A DNA stretch of 64,000 bases from JACVRM01 sp963839815 (GTDB taxonomy: Bacteria > Actinomycetota > Thermoleophilia > Gaiellales > Gaiellaceae): positions 1 to 64,000 of the forward strand of contig CAWIWF010000003.1 of the NCBI GenBank assembly GCA_963839815.1. Reading direction: 5' to 3'. Every line of letters starts with the position of its first letter. Position 1 is the first letter of the stretch. Under the pieces are notes generated by a model. That model searched no databases. It saw only the letters and a list, made by a program, of their open reading frames with translations, and was not told where the DNA came from. A program made the position numbers and the translations under genes. Positions 52,092 to 61,153 of the stretch are shown piece after piece.

Positions 52092-52766
52092 ATGGAGCTC
52101 ATGCCCGGTCGCCGGGGGCTTGCCGTCGTCGTCTCGCTTGCGTTGCTCACCGCGCTCGCGGTCGCGATGGTGGTCGCCCGGATGATCTACACGGGCGAGA
52201 GCACCTACGGCAACCTGATCTGGAACCTCACGCTCGCCTGGATCCCGCTCCTGCTCGCGCTGTTCCTCTACGGGGCGGCACGCCGCGGAGCGGGGCGAGG
52301 GGCACTGTGGTCGGCGGGGCTCGCGTGGCTGCTCTTCTTTCCCAACGCGCCGTATCTGATGACCGACTTCCAGCTCCTACGGGACTGGACGGAGGCGCCG
52401 ATCTGGTACGACGTCGTGCTGCTCTCGACCGCCGCGTGGACCGGGCTCACGCTCGGGTTCGCCTCGCTCTACCTGGTGCACGTCGTGGCTCGGCGCTGGG
52501 TGGGGCCTGCTGTGGTCTGGGCGGGAGTTGCGGTTGCGCTCACCCTGACCTCGTTCGGGATCTACCTGGGGCGCTTCGAACGGTGGAACTCCTGGGACAT
52601 CGTCTCGCAGCCCGGGCCGCTGCTCCGGAGCGTGGCCGAGCGGCTGACCGACCCCGACCCGCGGACGGCCGGCGTGACCGCCGTCTTCACCGCCTTCCTC
52701 GCGCTCGCCTACGCCGCCTTCTACAGCGTCGTGCGGCTCGGCATCCCCGAGCGGCCGCAGCGCTGA
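52092..52766 (+). CDS. DUF1361 multi-pass membrane protein
   Basis: 224 residues from the ATG at 52092. Six hydrophobic segments include RGLAVVVSLALLTALAVAMV, WNLTLAWIPLLLALFLYGAA and LWSAGLAWLLFFPNAPYLMT. The NLIWNLTLAWIPLLLA and FFPNAPYLMTDFQLL blocks and FGIYLGRFERWNSWDIV are family marks of DUF1361. Function unknown. Confidence 0.85.
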   Translation: MELMPGRRGLAVVVSLALLTALAVAMVVARMIYTGESTYGNLIWNLTLAWIPLLLALFLYGAARRGAGRGALWSAGLAWLLFFPNAPYLMTDFQLLRDWTEAPIWYDVVLLSTAAWTGLTLGFASLYLVHVVARRWVGPAVVWAGVAVALTLTSFGIYLGRFERWNSWDIVSQPGPLLRSVAERLTDPDPRTAGVTAVFTAFLALAYAAFYSVVRLGIPERPQR

Positions 52767-52786
52767 GCCGGTCGGGCGCACCCCCG

Positions 52787-53202
52787 CTAGGGAGCGACGG
52801 GCAGGCCCTCCTCGAGCGCGGCTGTGCGCAGATCGGCGTCCCACGTGGAGACCACCGCCGTCCCGGGTAACGAGAGCGCTGACGCGAGGTGAACGGCGTC
52901 GCCTGCTCGCGCAGTCCGTGGCGGTCAGCAGCGGCGCCGGCCAGGCGCGCGACGCCGTCCGTCAGCTCCACGAGATCCAGCTCCCGGAAGCGACGCTCGG
53001 CCGCTCGAACCGCCGCGTCGGCCTGACCGGGAGTGAGCCGCCTCGTCCGTCGAGCTGCCCCCAGCGCTGCTCGGGTCTCGGGGTACAGCAGGCGCGAGCT
53101 CACGACGGCCTCGGCTGCCGACCAGACGGCGGCCGCGAGGTCGGAGCCGTCCTCGGCGATCACCAGCTTCACGAAGGCGGAGGTATCGAGGTAGAGAATC
53201 AG
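52787..53202 (-). pseudogene. PIN-domain toxin (VapC-like), frameshifted
   Basis: The apparent start near 53202 is a CTG overlapping the antitoxin stop (LILYLDTSAFVKLVIAEDG gives the first catalytic Asp). The PIN pattern goes on with VVSSRLLYPETRAALGAARR, and after a shift near 52900 continues AGDAVHLASALSLPGTAVV and STWDADLRTAALEEGLPVAP to the stop at 52787. Such toxins are Mg-dependent RNases. With the base restored it looks complete, about 138 residues. Confidence 0.7.
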
Positions 53203-53464
53203 CGCCGCTGCTCGTGCACGATGTCCGAGACCGGCCCATCCGCGCGTACGAGCCGTCGTGGGTCGATCGGCGTCCTCGGCCTCGAAGCGCGGGTGACCAC
53301 GCCGGCGTCGACGGCTGCGAGAGCGTTGATTCCGTCTCCTCCGGCGAGATGCGCGCCACCGCCTTGCCGCGGTCGGTCACGAGCAGCTCCTCGCCTTGCC
53401 TGACGCGGGCCAGATAGGCGCGGAGGTTGCTCCGCAGATCACGGATCCCGACGGTCACGACCAT
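53199..53464 (-). pseudogene. Phd/VapB-like antitoxin, frameshifted
   Basis: The ATG at 53464 begins MVVTVGIRDLRSNLRAYLAR then VRQGEELLVTDRGKAVARI, the DNA-binding Phd/YefM-type fold. After a shift near 53340 the toxin-binding tail continues as INALAAVDAGVVTRASRPRT to VHEQRR and the TGA at 53199. The overlap with the toxin start is typical of these pairs. Both partners carry an indel. Confidence 0.65.
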
Positions 53465-53524
53465 CGAGCCTGGCGTACACCTCGAGCGAGCGGAAGTGTC
53501 CACAACGGACACTTTCGGCGGAGC

Positions 53525-55057
53525 CTAGGCGCGCCAGTACGCGCGCGTCAGCAGGACCGCCACCGGCAGGATCTCGAGTCGGCCGAGCCACATCAGCACG
53601 ATCATCACGCCTTTCGAGAGGTCGCTGAACGGGTCGAACGAGCCCATCGGGCCGGCGAAGCCGAAGGCGGGGCCGACGTTGCCGAGCGTGGTCGCCGATG
53701 CTGCGATCAGGTCGATCACGCGCACGTCGAGTCCAGTGCGGGACGCGTCGATGACGAGCAGCAGCGTCCCGAGCGCGAACAGCCCGACGTAGAGCAGCAC
53801 GAAGGCGAAGACGGCGCGCAGCGTCCGCTCGTCGACGACCCGGTTGTTGAGGCGGATCGGCGAGATCAGCTCAGGGTGGACGGTCTGCTCCAGCTCCCGG
53901 CGGATCAGGCGCCCGACCAGGAGGTGGCGCACGATCTTGACCGAGCCGCCGGTCGAGCCTGCAGAGCCGCCAGCGAACATCAGCGCCACCAGCAGCACGA
54001 GCGCGAGCCCGGTCCACTCGTTGAAGTCCGCACTCGCGTACCCGGTCGTCGTCATCGTCGACACGGCCTGGAAGACGGCGTGGCGCAGGGCCTCGCCGCC
54101 GACGAAGATCTCCTCGCTCGCCAGCTCGACGAAGAGGATCGCCGAGCCCGCGGCCAGGAGCACCAGGTAGATGCGGAGCTCCTCGTCGCGGACGAGCGGG
54201 CCCAGACGGCCTCGCACCAGCGCGGCGTAGGTCAGCGCGAAGTTCGCTCCCGCGATGACCATGAAGAAGATCAGCACCCACTGGGTGGCGGCGGCGAACT
54301 CCTCGATCGAGCGCGCCTCGGTCGAGAAGCCGCCGGTGGGCAGCGTCGAGAAGGCGTGTGCCACGGCCTCGAACGGCCCCATGCGGTCGTCGACGCCCGT
54401 CCAGCCGAGCACTGCCAGCGACAGCGCCTCCGCGGCGGTCAGCCCCATGTAGAGGAGCCAGAGCTGCCGGGCGGTCGAGCGGATCGAGGCCGCGAGTGGC
54501 TCGATCTCCGGCCCGGGCAGCTCCGACTCGAACAGCTGCCGGCCACCCACGCGCAGGCGCGGCAAGACGGCGAGGAAGAGCACGATGATCCCCATGCCGC
54601 CAAGCCACTGGGTGAACTGGCGCCACATCAGCATCGACTTGTCGAGCGCAGGGATGTCTGTCAGCACGCTCGCGCCGGTGGTCGTGAAGCCGGACATCGC
54701 CTCGAAGTAGGCGTCGACGGGGCTCGCGAGCTGCGGCTCGCCCGAGAAGAGGTACGGGAGGGCACCGAAGCCGGCGGCGAGCAGCCAGGTGACCGAGACG
54801 ACGAGGAACCCCTCACGCACACCCGCCTGGCCGGCGCCGCGGGTCGCGAGCTCGAGCCCGATTCCTGCCCCCGCCGTGATCCCGCCGGCCGCCAGGAAGG
54901 GCCAGAAGGGCTCGCCGTAGCCGACCGCGAGCGCCACCGGGAGCGCCGCTGCGAGGCTGAGGTACTTGAGCAGCGTGCCCGTGAGGTTGAGCGCGGCTCT
55001 GAGGTCGACCCCCGAGGGGGGTGCGAACGCCCGCCGCAGCGAGCGCCTGAGCCTCAA
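53525..55057 (-). CDS. trkH: Potassium uptake protein TrkH family
   Basis: About 510 residues from a TTG at 55057, which overlaps the trkA stop. About ten hydrophobic segments and four pore loops are visible, including GFTTTGASVLTDIPALDKSM, FSTLPTGGFSTEARSIEEF, VSTMTTTGYASADFNEW and SATTLGNVGPAFGF, each with the conserved filter Gly (TTTG, PTGG, TTTGY, LGNVG). It forms the K+-conducting subunit; TrkA gates it. Follows trkA in the same operon. Confidence 0.9.
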   Translation of the reverse strand: MRLRRSLRRAFAPPSGVDLRAALNLTGTLLKYLSLAAALPVALAVGYGEPFWPFLAAGGITAGAGIGLELATRGAGQAGVREGFLVVSVTWLLAAGFGALPYLFSGEPQLASPVDAYFEAMSGFTTTGASVLTDIPALDKSMLMWRQFTQWLGGMGIIVLFLAVLPRLRVGGRQLFESELPGPEIEPLAASIRSTARQLWLLYMGLTAAEALSLAVLGWTGVDDRMGPFEAVAHAFSTLPTGGFSTEARSIEEFAAATQWVLIFFMVIAGANFALTYAALVRGRLGPLVRDEELRIYLVLLAAGSAILFVELASEEIFVGGEALRHAVFQAVSTMTTTGYASADFNEWTGLALVLLVALMFAGGSAGSTGGSVKIVRHLLVGRLIRRELEQTVHPELISPIRLNNRVVDERTLRAVFAFVLLYVGLFALGTLLLVIDASRTGLDVRVIDLIAASATTLGNVGPAFGFAGPMGSFDPFSDLSKGVMIVLMWLGRLEILPVAVLLTRAYWRA

Positions 55058-56379
55058 AGCGCCCGCTCGACTTCTCCGACCCGCTTGGACTCGGTGAAGA
55101 TGATCACGCGGTCGCCCGGCTCCAGCACGTCGTCGCCGTGCGGGAAGAGCGCCTTGCCGTCGCGCACGATGGCCCCGATGACGCTGCCCGTCATCGGCAG
55201 CTCGCGGAAGGCCTTGCCGACGAAGATGCTCTCGTCGCGCACGACGATGTCGACGATCTCGAACTGGTCGCCCTCGAACATCGCCACCTGCCGCGTGCGC
55301 GGGTCGTGCGCCCACCGGACGATCTCCTCGGCGGTGAGCCGGCGCGGGTCGACCGCAACGTCGATCCCGGACTGCTCGAACACCTTCACCGATGCAGGCT
55401 CGTGCGCGATCGCGATCGTGAGCTGGACGCCGTGCAGCCGCGCCAGCGTGGCGGCATAGAGGTTCTTCGCGTCGTCGCGCATCGCAAAGACGGCGGCCTC
55501 CGACTGGGCGACGCGCTCGCGCTCGAGGAAGTCCGGATCGATGCCTGCCGCGCGCAGGACGCGCGCCTTCGGCAGCTGGTCGGCCACTTCGCGGGCCCGC
55601 TCCGGGTTCGCCTCCACCAGCCGCACGCCGATCCCCTCCTTCAGCAGCAGCCGGGCGGTGGCGATGCCCGTCCGGCCGGCGCCGAAGATGACAACGTCCT
55701 CGACGCGCCTACGCCCGCGGGTCATGAGGCTGCTCCACTCGCGCGCCGCCCGCGGCGAGCCGATGATGACGATCCGGTCGCCCGGCTCGATCTTCTCGGT
55801 CCCGCGCGGGAGAATCTGCTGGTCGCCGCGGATGATGGCCGCGACGCGCGAGTTCTCCGGCAAGTCGGCCTCCCGGAGCGGCGTGCTGATGGAGGCGCCC
55901 GCCCGGCGTGGGTCGACGTCGAGCTCGACCACCTGCACCTGGCCGTCGGCGAAGACATCCGTCTGCTTCGCCGCCGGCACGCCGATGCTCTGGGAGATCG
56001 AGTGCGCCGTCTCCTCCTCGGAGGAGACCATGTGGTCGAAGTCGAGCTCGCGCTCGCGCCACACCTCGAGGTACTCGGCGTTGCTTGTCCGCACGACCGT
56101 CTTCGCCTCCGGCGCCAGACCGCGGGCGAGCAGCGACGAGATGATGTTGATCTCGTCGCGCGAGGTGCAGGCGATGAAGAGCTCGGTCTCGGCGACGCGC
56201 GCCTCGACGAGCGTGGCACGGCTCGAGCCATTCCCTGCGACGACGGTGACGTCGTAGCGGTGGGAGAAGGCATCGAGCCGGCTCTGATCGACGTCGATCA
56301 CCGTGACGGCGTGCTCCGACGAGAGCGCTTCGACCACGGTGGCGCCGACCTGTCCTGCGCCGATGACGGTGATCCTCAT
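55054..56379 (-). CDS. trkA: Trk potassium transport NAD-binding regulatory protein TrkA
   Basis: 441 residues. Two RCK units: a Rossmann fold at the start (MRITVIGAGQVGATVVEALS, VIDVDQSRLDAF) and again at VEDVVIFGAGRTGIATARLL (VRLVEANPERA), each followed by a TrkA_C domain (FADGQVQVVELDVDP; MFEGDQFEIVDIVVRDES). It binds NAD(H) or ATP and controls TrkH on the cytoplasmic side. Full-length for the family. Confidence 0.93.
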   Translation of the reverse strand: MRITVIGAGQVGATVVEALSSEHAVTVIDVDQSRLDAFSHRYDVTVVAGNGSSRATLVEARVAETELFIACTSRDEINIISSLLARGLAPEAKTVVRTSNAEYLEVWRERELDFDHMVSSEEETAHSISQSIGVPAAKQTDVFADGQVQVVELDVDPRRAGASISTPLREADLPENSRVAAIIRGDQQILPRGTEKIEPGDRIVIIGSPRAAREWSSLMTRGRRRVEDVVIFGAGRTGIATARLLLKEGIGVRLVEANPERAREVADQLPKARVLRAAGIDPDFLERERVAQSEAAVFAMRDDAKNLYAATLARLHGVQLTIAIAHEPASVKVFEQSGIDVAVDPRRLTAEEIVRWAHDPRTRQVAMFEGDQFEIVDIVVRDESIFVGKAFRELPMTGSVIGAIVRDGKALFPHGDDVLEPGDRVIIFTESKRVGEVERAL

Positions 56380-56481
56380 CGCGCGCGGGAGGCTACCGCT
56401 CCGGTCGGGTGGTCGAGCTGCCGTCGCGAGGACCCGATCGCGCTAACACGTTCCCAACAGGCGGCTGGGTACCGTGCCGGC

Positions 56482-57660
56482 ATGCGCCGCGTCCGCTCTC
56501 TCGCCCTCCTGGCTGGTGCAGTCGTCGTGGCGGCGGGCTGTGGCGGCAGCGACGATCCCACAGCCAATTCGCCGACTGCGCGCACCGGAGCGGAGCAGAC
56601 CGAGCAGCCGGACGGAGCCGCAGCGCCGGCCGGCGACGCCGCACGGCAGGCGCTCGCGCTCAAGCTCGTGACCGCGCGGGCATCGTCCCCGGTGCACCTC
56701 GCTGCCCCGCGCAACGAGCCGAACCGCCTGTACGTGGTCGAGCAGGAGGGCTACATCAGTGTCCTGATCAAGGGCAAGCTGCGCGCCAGGCCGTTCCTCG
56801 ACATCCGAAGGCTGGTGCAGAGCGGAGGCGAGCAAGGACTGCTGTCTGTCGCTTTCCATCCCCGCTACGCGACGAACGGGCGCCTCTACGTGAACTACAC
56901 GGACATCGCCGGCGACACACGTGTCGTCGAGTACCGCGCCGACAAGCAGCGGACGCGGGCGCTGCCGGGGACGCGGCGGCAGCTCCTCCGCATCGACCAG
57001 CCGTACCCGAACCACAACGGCGGCCAGCTCGCATTCGGGCCTGACGGCCTGCTGTACGTCGGCACGGGCGACGGCGGCTCCGGCGGCGACCCCGAGGATC
57101 GCGCCCAGAACCTCTCCAGCCTGCTCGGCAAGCTGTTGAAGATCGACCCCGTGCGGCGCGGCGCCAGGCCCGTGATCGCCGGGTACGGGCTCCGGAACCC
57201 CTGGCGCTTCTCCTTCGATCGGCAGACGGGCGACCTCTGGCTCGGCGACGTCGGCCAGGGGGAATGGGAGGAGATCAACGTCACGCCCCGGCAGAGCCCC
57301 GACATCGAGAACTACGGCTGGGACGTGTTCGAGGGCCGGGTGCCGTTCGAGGCGAAGGCGCCGAACGCGCGGGGGAGGCTCGTCGAGCCGGTTCACGTTT
57401 ACGGTCGAAACGATGGCTTCTCGGTCACCGGCGGGTTCGTCTACCGCGGCAAGGCGGTGCCATCGCTGCGGGGCCGCTATGTCTTCGGGGACTACGGAAG
57501 CGGGAAGATCTGGTCGTTGCGGCTCTCGGGCGCCGCCGTCGCCGATGTGCGGCGCGAGGCGATCACCGTGCCGCAGCTCTCCTCGTTCGGCGAGGACGCG
57601 CGAGGCGAGCTCTACGCCACCTCGCTGAGCGGCCGCGTGTTCCGCATCGCCGGGCGTTAG
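56482..57660 (+). CDS. PQQ-dependent sugar dehydrogenase-like lipoprotein (GSDH/Yli family)
   Basis: 392 residues from the ATG at 56482. A lipobox (LLAGAVVVAAGCGGS) anchors it outside the membrane. The six-bladed propeller has GGEQGLLSVAFHPRYATNGR, YPNHNGGQLAFGPDGLLYVG then TGDGGSGGDPEDRAQ, GLRNPWRFSFDRQTGDLWLG and DVGQGEWEEIN. These are the soluble glucose/aldose dehydrogenase signatures, including the catalytic His. Real PQQ enzymes oxidise sugars; some homologs have other roles. No pqq genes are in the window. Confidence 0.85.
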   Translation: MRRVRSLALLAGAVVVAAGCGGSDDPTANSPTARTGAEQTEQPDGAAAPAGDAARQALALKLVTARASSPVHLAAPRNEPNRLYVVEQEGYISVLIKGKLRARPFLDIRRLVQSGGEQGLLSVAFHPRYATNGRLYVNYTDIAGDTRVVEYRADKQRTRALPGTRRQLLRIDQPYPNHNGGQLAFGPDGLLYVGTGDGGSGGDPEDRAQNLSSLLGKLLKIDPVRRGARPVIAGYGLRNPWRFSFDRQTGDLWLGDVGQGEWEEINVTPRQSPDIENYGWDVFEGRVPFEAKAPNARGRLVEPVHVYGRNDGFSVTGGFVYRGKAVPSLRGRYVFGDYGSGKIWSLRLSGAAVADVRREAITVPQLSSFGEDARGELYATSLSGRVFRIAGR

Positions 57661-57730
57661 CTCCTCGCCTGTAACGCCTGGCGCGATCGTCGCACTGAAC
57701 TCTCGCAGTGTCAGCGAGCAGGAGGGTTCG

Positions 57731-58534
57731 ATGACGGTTCAGCTGGACGACTTCAAGACGAGGCAGCGTGCGGTCTGGGATGCGGGGGACTACGCGTCAC
57801 TCTCGGGCTACATCGCCGACCTCGGCGAGGCCGTGGTCGAGGTCGCAGGCGTCAGGAGCGGGTTGACCGTCCTCGACGTGGCGTGCGGCAGCGGCAACGC
57901 GGCCATCACCGCTGCTCGCGCGGGGGCTCAAGTGACCGGGCTCGATCTGGTCCCGAAGCTGCTCGAGCGGGGTGCGGCGAAGGCGGCGGACGCGGGCGTG
58001 GGGGTCGAATGGGTGGAGGGCGATGTCGAACAGCTCCCCTTCGAGGACGACTCGTTCGACCGTGTCCTGTCCACCGTCGGGCACATGTTCGCGCCGCGCC
58101 ACGAGCGCACGGCAGAGGAGATGGCACGCGTCTGCCGGTCAGGCGGCACGATCGCGTTCGCCTCGTGGACGCCGGAGGGCACGGTGGGCGACGTCTTCAG
58201 GGCAAGCGCCTCCTACATGCCACCGCCGCCGGACTACGCCTCGCCCGGGATTCTGTGGGGCACCGAGGAGCATGTTCGCGCCATGTTCGGCGACGCCGCG
58301 ACCGGGTTCGAGTTCGAGCGCCGCATCAACCGGATCGACTGGGAGTCGATCGAGTCGTTCGCCGATTTCTTCTTCGAGCGGTTCGGGCCGCTCGTCACGG
58401 CTCGCCAGCTGCTCGGCGACCGGTTCGGCGAGCTGCGTGCGGACATCGTCGCGATCTGGTCGCGGGCGAACGAGGCAGACGACGGCACCTTCCGGCTACC
58501 GCAGGAGTACCTGCTCTCGATCGTTCGGCTCTGA
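57731..58534 (+). CDS. Class I SAM-dependent methyltransferase (UbiE/Methyltransf_11 type)
   Basis: 267 residues; GAGCAGGAGGG lies 4-15 bases upstream of the ATG. Motif I is LTVLDVACGSGNAAITAARA, motif II VTGLDLVPKLLERGAAKA, and motif post-I VEGDVEQLPFEDDSFDRVL. A C-terminal region with GILWGTEEHVRAMFGDAATG completes the fold. No substrate can be named. Appears to be a single gene. Confidence 0.85.
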   Translation: MTVQLDDFKTRQRAVWDAGDYASLSGYIADLGEAVVEVAGVRSGLTVLDVACGSGNAAITAARAGAQVTGLDLVPKLLERGAAKAADAGVGVEWVEGDVEQLPFEDDSFDRVLSTVGHMFAPRHERTAEEMARVCRSGGTIAFASWTPEGTVGDVFRASASYMPPPPDYASPGILWGTEEHVRAMFGDAATGFEFERRINRIDWESIESFADFFFERFGPLVTARQLLGDRFGELRADIVAIWSRANEADDGTFRLPQEYLLSIVRL

Positions 58535-58802
58535 GGCGGACGCGCCTCGGCCGGGGCGTCGAGGCGTCTCGCTCCGCCCATTGGGGCAGCCCCTGCGGGG
58601 GCGGCCCCTGCCGGGCGGCTCTCGCACGGTCGTGACACATCCGGCGCGGATCCGTTCCAGACGCGCGCGGTCTTGCTCGCTACGCTCGCAGCGGGGAGGA
58701 GGACGGGGCGCCTTCGAGGCGGGTGCCGGCAGAGGTGGCCGCTGCGGACATGTCCGGAGGGGGCATGCCAAGGGCAGTGTTGCCGCGATCTCTCCGGCTG
58801 AC

Positions 58803-59717
58803 TCAGAGCGCCGTCGAGGCGAGCGTGATGCTGCGGATCGGGTCATCCCCGAACCACGCCCAGCGGCCCGCAGCGATGCGGCCGGAGCAGCGCGGAAACG
58901 TGCGGCCGTTCTCGCCGACCTCCGTCCTGCAGTGCAGATCCGGATACGCGCTCGACGCCACCTCGAGGTTGTCGCCGACGCCGACGCCGGCCTCCGTCTC
59001 GGCTCCAGCCGCCGTGACAACCACGCCGTAGACCAGGCCGTCGGAGACCAGGAAGGAGACGTCGTCGTAGCGCATGACAGCGTGTGACTCTCCCGGAGTC
59101 TCGATCAGCGGTGGCGCTCCGATCGACGCAAAGTCATCGCCGAGCGGAGCCACCGGCGCCGTTTCGGAGGTGGGCACGCGGCCGAGCACCCGCATGACCT
59201 CGCGCGGCTCCGAGCCGAGACCGATCTCGCCGACGGTGCCGCGGTCGGCAGCCACGGCGACCCCGTCCCCGGCCCTGTCGAGCGGACGCGCATGCCGAAC
59301 TCCCGCCCAGGCGAGCGGCACCGCCGCCACCGCCAGCAGTGCGAGCCCCGCCGCCGGAGCGAGCCGGCGAGCCGCAGCGAGGCGACCGGTGTCCGACGTC
59401 GCGAGCAGGACGCCGGCGAGCGAGACGGCGGCTGCGCCGATCCCGAGCGCAATCAGATCGCCGGCCTCCAGCCGCGCCGAGAACGCGTTGCCGGTGTCGC
59501 CGCCGCGCAGCGCCCACGGCACCGCGAGCGCGAGCGGAACGGCGGGAGCCCACCAGCGTGCGACGGCCAGGCCGAGGCCCAGAACCGGCGCGAGCACGAG
59601 CGCGACGCCGAGGCCGATCGGCAGGTCGCCGAGCGGGTCGTAGACCGTCGTCAACGCGCTGAGCGCGAGCACCGCGAAGACGACCGGCGAGCCGAGGCGG
59701 ACGAGGCGTGCGCCCAC
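58803..59717 (-). CDS. Membrane-anchored protein of unknown function
   Basis: 304 residues from a GTG at 59717. The N-terminal half has four or five hydrophobic segments (VVFAVLALSALTTVYDP; GLGVALVLAPVLGLGLAVAR; APAVPLALAVPWALRGG; LAPAAGLALLAVAAVPLAWA). The C-terminal half is soluble and extracellular, with GEIGLGSEPREVMRVLGRVP and a Cys pair (LHCRTEVGENGRTFPRC). No known domain is recognised. Confidence 0.65.
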   Translation of the reverse strand: MGARLVRLGSPVVFAVLALSALTTVYDPLGDLPIGLGVALVLAPVLGLGLAVARWWAPAVPLALAVPWALRGGDTGNAFSARLEAGDLIALGIGAAAVSLAGVLLATSDTGRLAAARRLAPAAGLALLAVAAVPLAWAGVRHARPLDRAGDGVAVAADRGTVGEIGLGSEPREVMRVLGRVPTSETAPVAPLGDDFASIGAPPLIETPGESHAVMRYDDVSFLVSDGLVYGVVVTAAGAETEAGVGVGDNLEVASSAYPDLHCRTEVGENGRTFPRCSGRIAAGRWAWFGDDPIRSITLASTAL

Positions 59718-59723
59718 GGGCCC

Positions 59724-59942
59724 TCAGCCGGCGCGGCGGCGGTGCACCTGCGGCCCCTGACGGCCGAGCGCCGCATAGGCGAGCGCCTGCAGCGACTCGT
59801 TCAGCAGCGACAGCTCGCGGACGACAGGCGCCAGGTTCTCGCCGCTGTCCAGCCGGCGGTTCAGCGCGCGGAGCTCGCTCGTCAGCCCGTCGAGGCGCTC
59901 GAGCAGGGCATCCAGCTGGCGGTCGCCGACCTCGTTGTGCAC
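59724..59942 (-). CDS. Small coiled-coil protein of unknown function
   Basis: 72 residues from the GTG at 59942. The heptad-like pattern DRQLDALLERLDGLTSELRA then LNRRLDSGENLAPVVREL suggests a coiled coil. A basic tail ends it. It lies 6 bp upstream of the membrane protein gene and 10 bp downstream of the HAD gene on the same strand, so it probably belongs to one operon (vanZ-HAD-this-membrane protein). Confidence 0.55.
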   Translation of the reverse strand: MHNEVGDRQLDALLERLDGLTSELRALNRRLDSGENLAPVVRELSLLNESLQALAYAALGRQGPQVHRRRAG

Positions 59943-59952
59943 CCCTCTGATG

Positions 59953-60426
59953 TTAATCGCCGGCTCGGAGCAGCTCGTCACGTGTCGCGACGACGCGCGC
60001 GTCAGGGCCGAGCCGCTCGCGCAGCCGGTCGAGAGCACCGGCGCCCGCCTCGACCGCCTCGATGCGGGCGTCGGCTCCGAGTTGCCGGAGGGCGACCCGG
60101 GCCAGCGTCACCGGGGCGTCGGTGAAGACGCCGACGGGTGCTCCCGAGGCGGCGAGCCTGCGCAGTGCGGCCGCGACCTGGGCGTCGCGGCGCAGGTAGA
60201 CCGGCGCCCGGTCCTCCGCCCAGCGCTCGAGCGCGGCCCGCCAGTCGCCGATCCCCTTTGCCGCCCAGGCGTCGAGTGCGTCGGCGGCCGCCGCGCGGTC
60301 GGCCGGCAGCGAGGCCGGGTCGAGCCCGGCGATCGAGGCGAAGCGGCGAGCCGAGTCGTCGAGCCAGTCCCGCCACAGGGCCCGTGTGTCGGCCAGCGCG
60401 TCGAGGGAGACGGCGACCGCGGTCAT
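59953..60426 (-). CDS. HAD-like hydrolase
   Basis: 157 residues from the ATG at 60426. The family start is VAVSLDALADTRALWRDWLD, where the first Asp of a DxDxT motif is present as D but the second is replaced (SLDALADT), so motif I is atypical. PVGVFTDAPVTLARVALRQL resembles motif II, and ARVVATRDELLRAGD takes the place of motif IV. Likely a divergent phosphatase-fold protein. Overlaps the vanZ-like gene (ATGA). Confidence 0.65.
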   Translation of the reverse strand: MTAVAVSLDALADTRALWRDWLDDSARRFASIAGLDPASLPADRAAAADALDAWAAKGIGDWRAALERWAEDRAPVYLRRDAQVAAALRRLAASGAPVGVFTDAPVTLARVALRQLGADARIEAVEAGAGALDRLRERLGPDARVVATRDELLRAGD

Positions 60427-60749
60427 CGGCGGCGCCAGAGCCGCCAGGCGACGATCCCGAGCGCAGCGCCGAGCGCGTCGATGGCGACGTCCCGCGGGTG
60501 TCCCTCCCGGCCGCGCACGAACGACTGGTGCACCTCGTCGCTGATCGCGTAGGCGACGGCCAGGGCGAAGACGACGGGAGCGGACAGCGCCCGGCGCAGC
60601 AGCAGCGCCAACACGGCGTACTCGCCGGCATGCGCGACCTTGCGGAGCGCCAGATCCCATGTGCCGAGCCCCGTGCCCAGCGACGGGATCGAGGACAAGG
60701 CGAAGATCACTCCCGCCCACGCGAGCACCGGCAGCCACAGCAGCGCCAG
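60423..60749 (-). CDS. VanZ-like membrane protein
   Basis: About 108 residues if read from the CTG at 60749 (CGGGAG upstream); the frame stays open further upstream through hairpin repeats and no better start is seen. LLWLPVLAWAGVIFALSSIP is the typical VanZ start, then LRKVAHAGEYAVLALLLRRA, VVFALAVAYAISDEVHQSFV and HPRDVAIDALGAALGIVAWR. VanZ-like proteins are short polytopic proteins of unclear role. First in the small operon running to 58803. Confidence 0.75.
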   Translation of the reverse strand: MALLWLPVLAWAGVIFALSSIPSLGTGLGTWDLALRKVAHAGEYAVLALLLRRALSAPVVFALAVAYAISDEVHQSFVRGREGHPRDVAIDALGAALGIVAWRLWRRR

Positions 60750-60793
60750 CTCCCGGAGTGGCCTGCGAGCCCGAGAGGGTCCGCCGGGGCCAT

Positions 60794-60890
60794 GTCCGAG
60801 GGCCTGTCCCTCGGACGTGTCTCGCGTGGCCGGGTGATGCGCCTCGGCGACCTGGCCCGCCGGGGCAGGTCCGAGGGACTGTCCCTCGGG
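60794..60890. repeat. Two hairpin repeats with GTCCGAGGG/CCCTCGGAC arms (family C)
   Basis: GTCCGAGGG (60794-60802) pairs with CCCTCGGAC (60808-60816) around CCTGT. A second unit pairs GTCCGAGGG (60869-60877) with CCCTCGGG (60883-60890) around ACTGT. A related CATGTCCG block lies near 58748. They sit between the vanZ-like gene and the riboswitch and may end transcription of either. Confidence 0.65.
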
Positions 60891-60949
60891 CACGTCTGTG
60901 CGGGCGCCGTCCACGGCGGACAGTGTGTCGATTCGCGGCGGCGGGACGC

Positions 60950-61125
60950 TGGTAGGCTCGGCCCGCACACACACCAGGCGCGCGGTGAGGGAACTCCGGT
61001 GAGAGTCCGGGACGGTCCCGCCGCTGTGAGGGGAGATGCCTCCACGCCGACGCCACTGGCCCGCAGGGCCGGGAAGGCGGCGAGGAGGGGAGCCCCGAGT
61101 CAGAAGACCTGCCGCCCGCCTCCGA
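60950..61125 (+). ncRNA. Cobalamin (adenosylcobalamin) riboswitch
   Basis: Conserved elements occur in order: GCGCGGTGAGGGAACTCCGG (P3/J region), TGAGAGTCCGGGACGGTCCC, GCCGCTGTGA, GCCACTGGCCC (B12-box family), GGGAAGGCGGCGAGGAGG and GAGTCAGAAGACCTGCC. This is the AdoCbl aptamer with good agreement. It lies about 30 bp before the DUF4430 gene and points the same way. The expression platform could hide the GGAGG site at 61145. High B12 should turn the following operon off. Confidence 0.93.
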
Positions 61126-61153
61126 CGTCGAACCCCTCGCGGAAGGAGGATTC

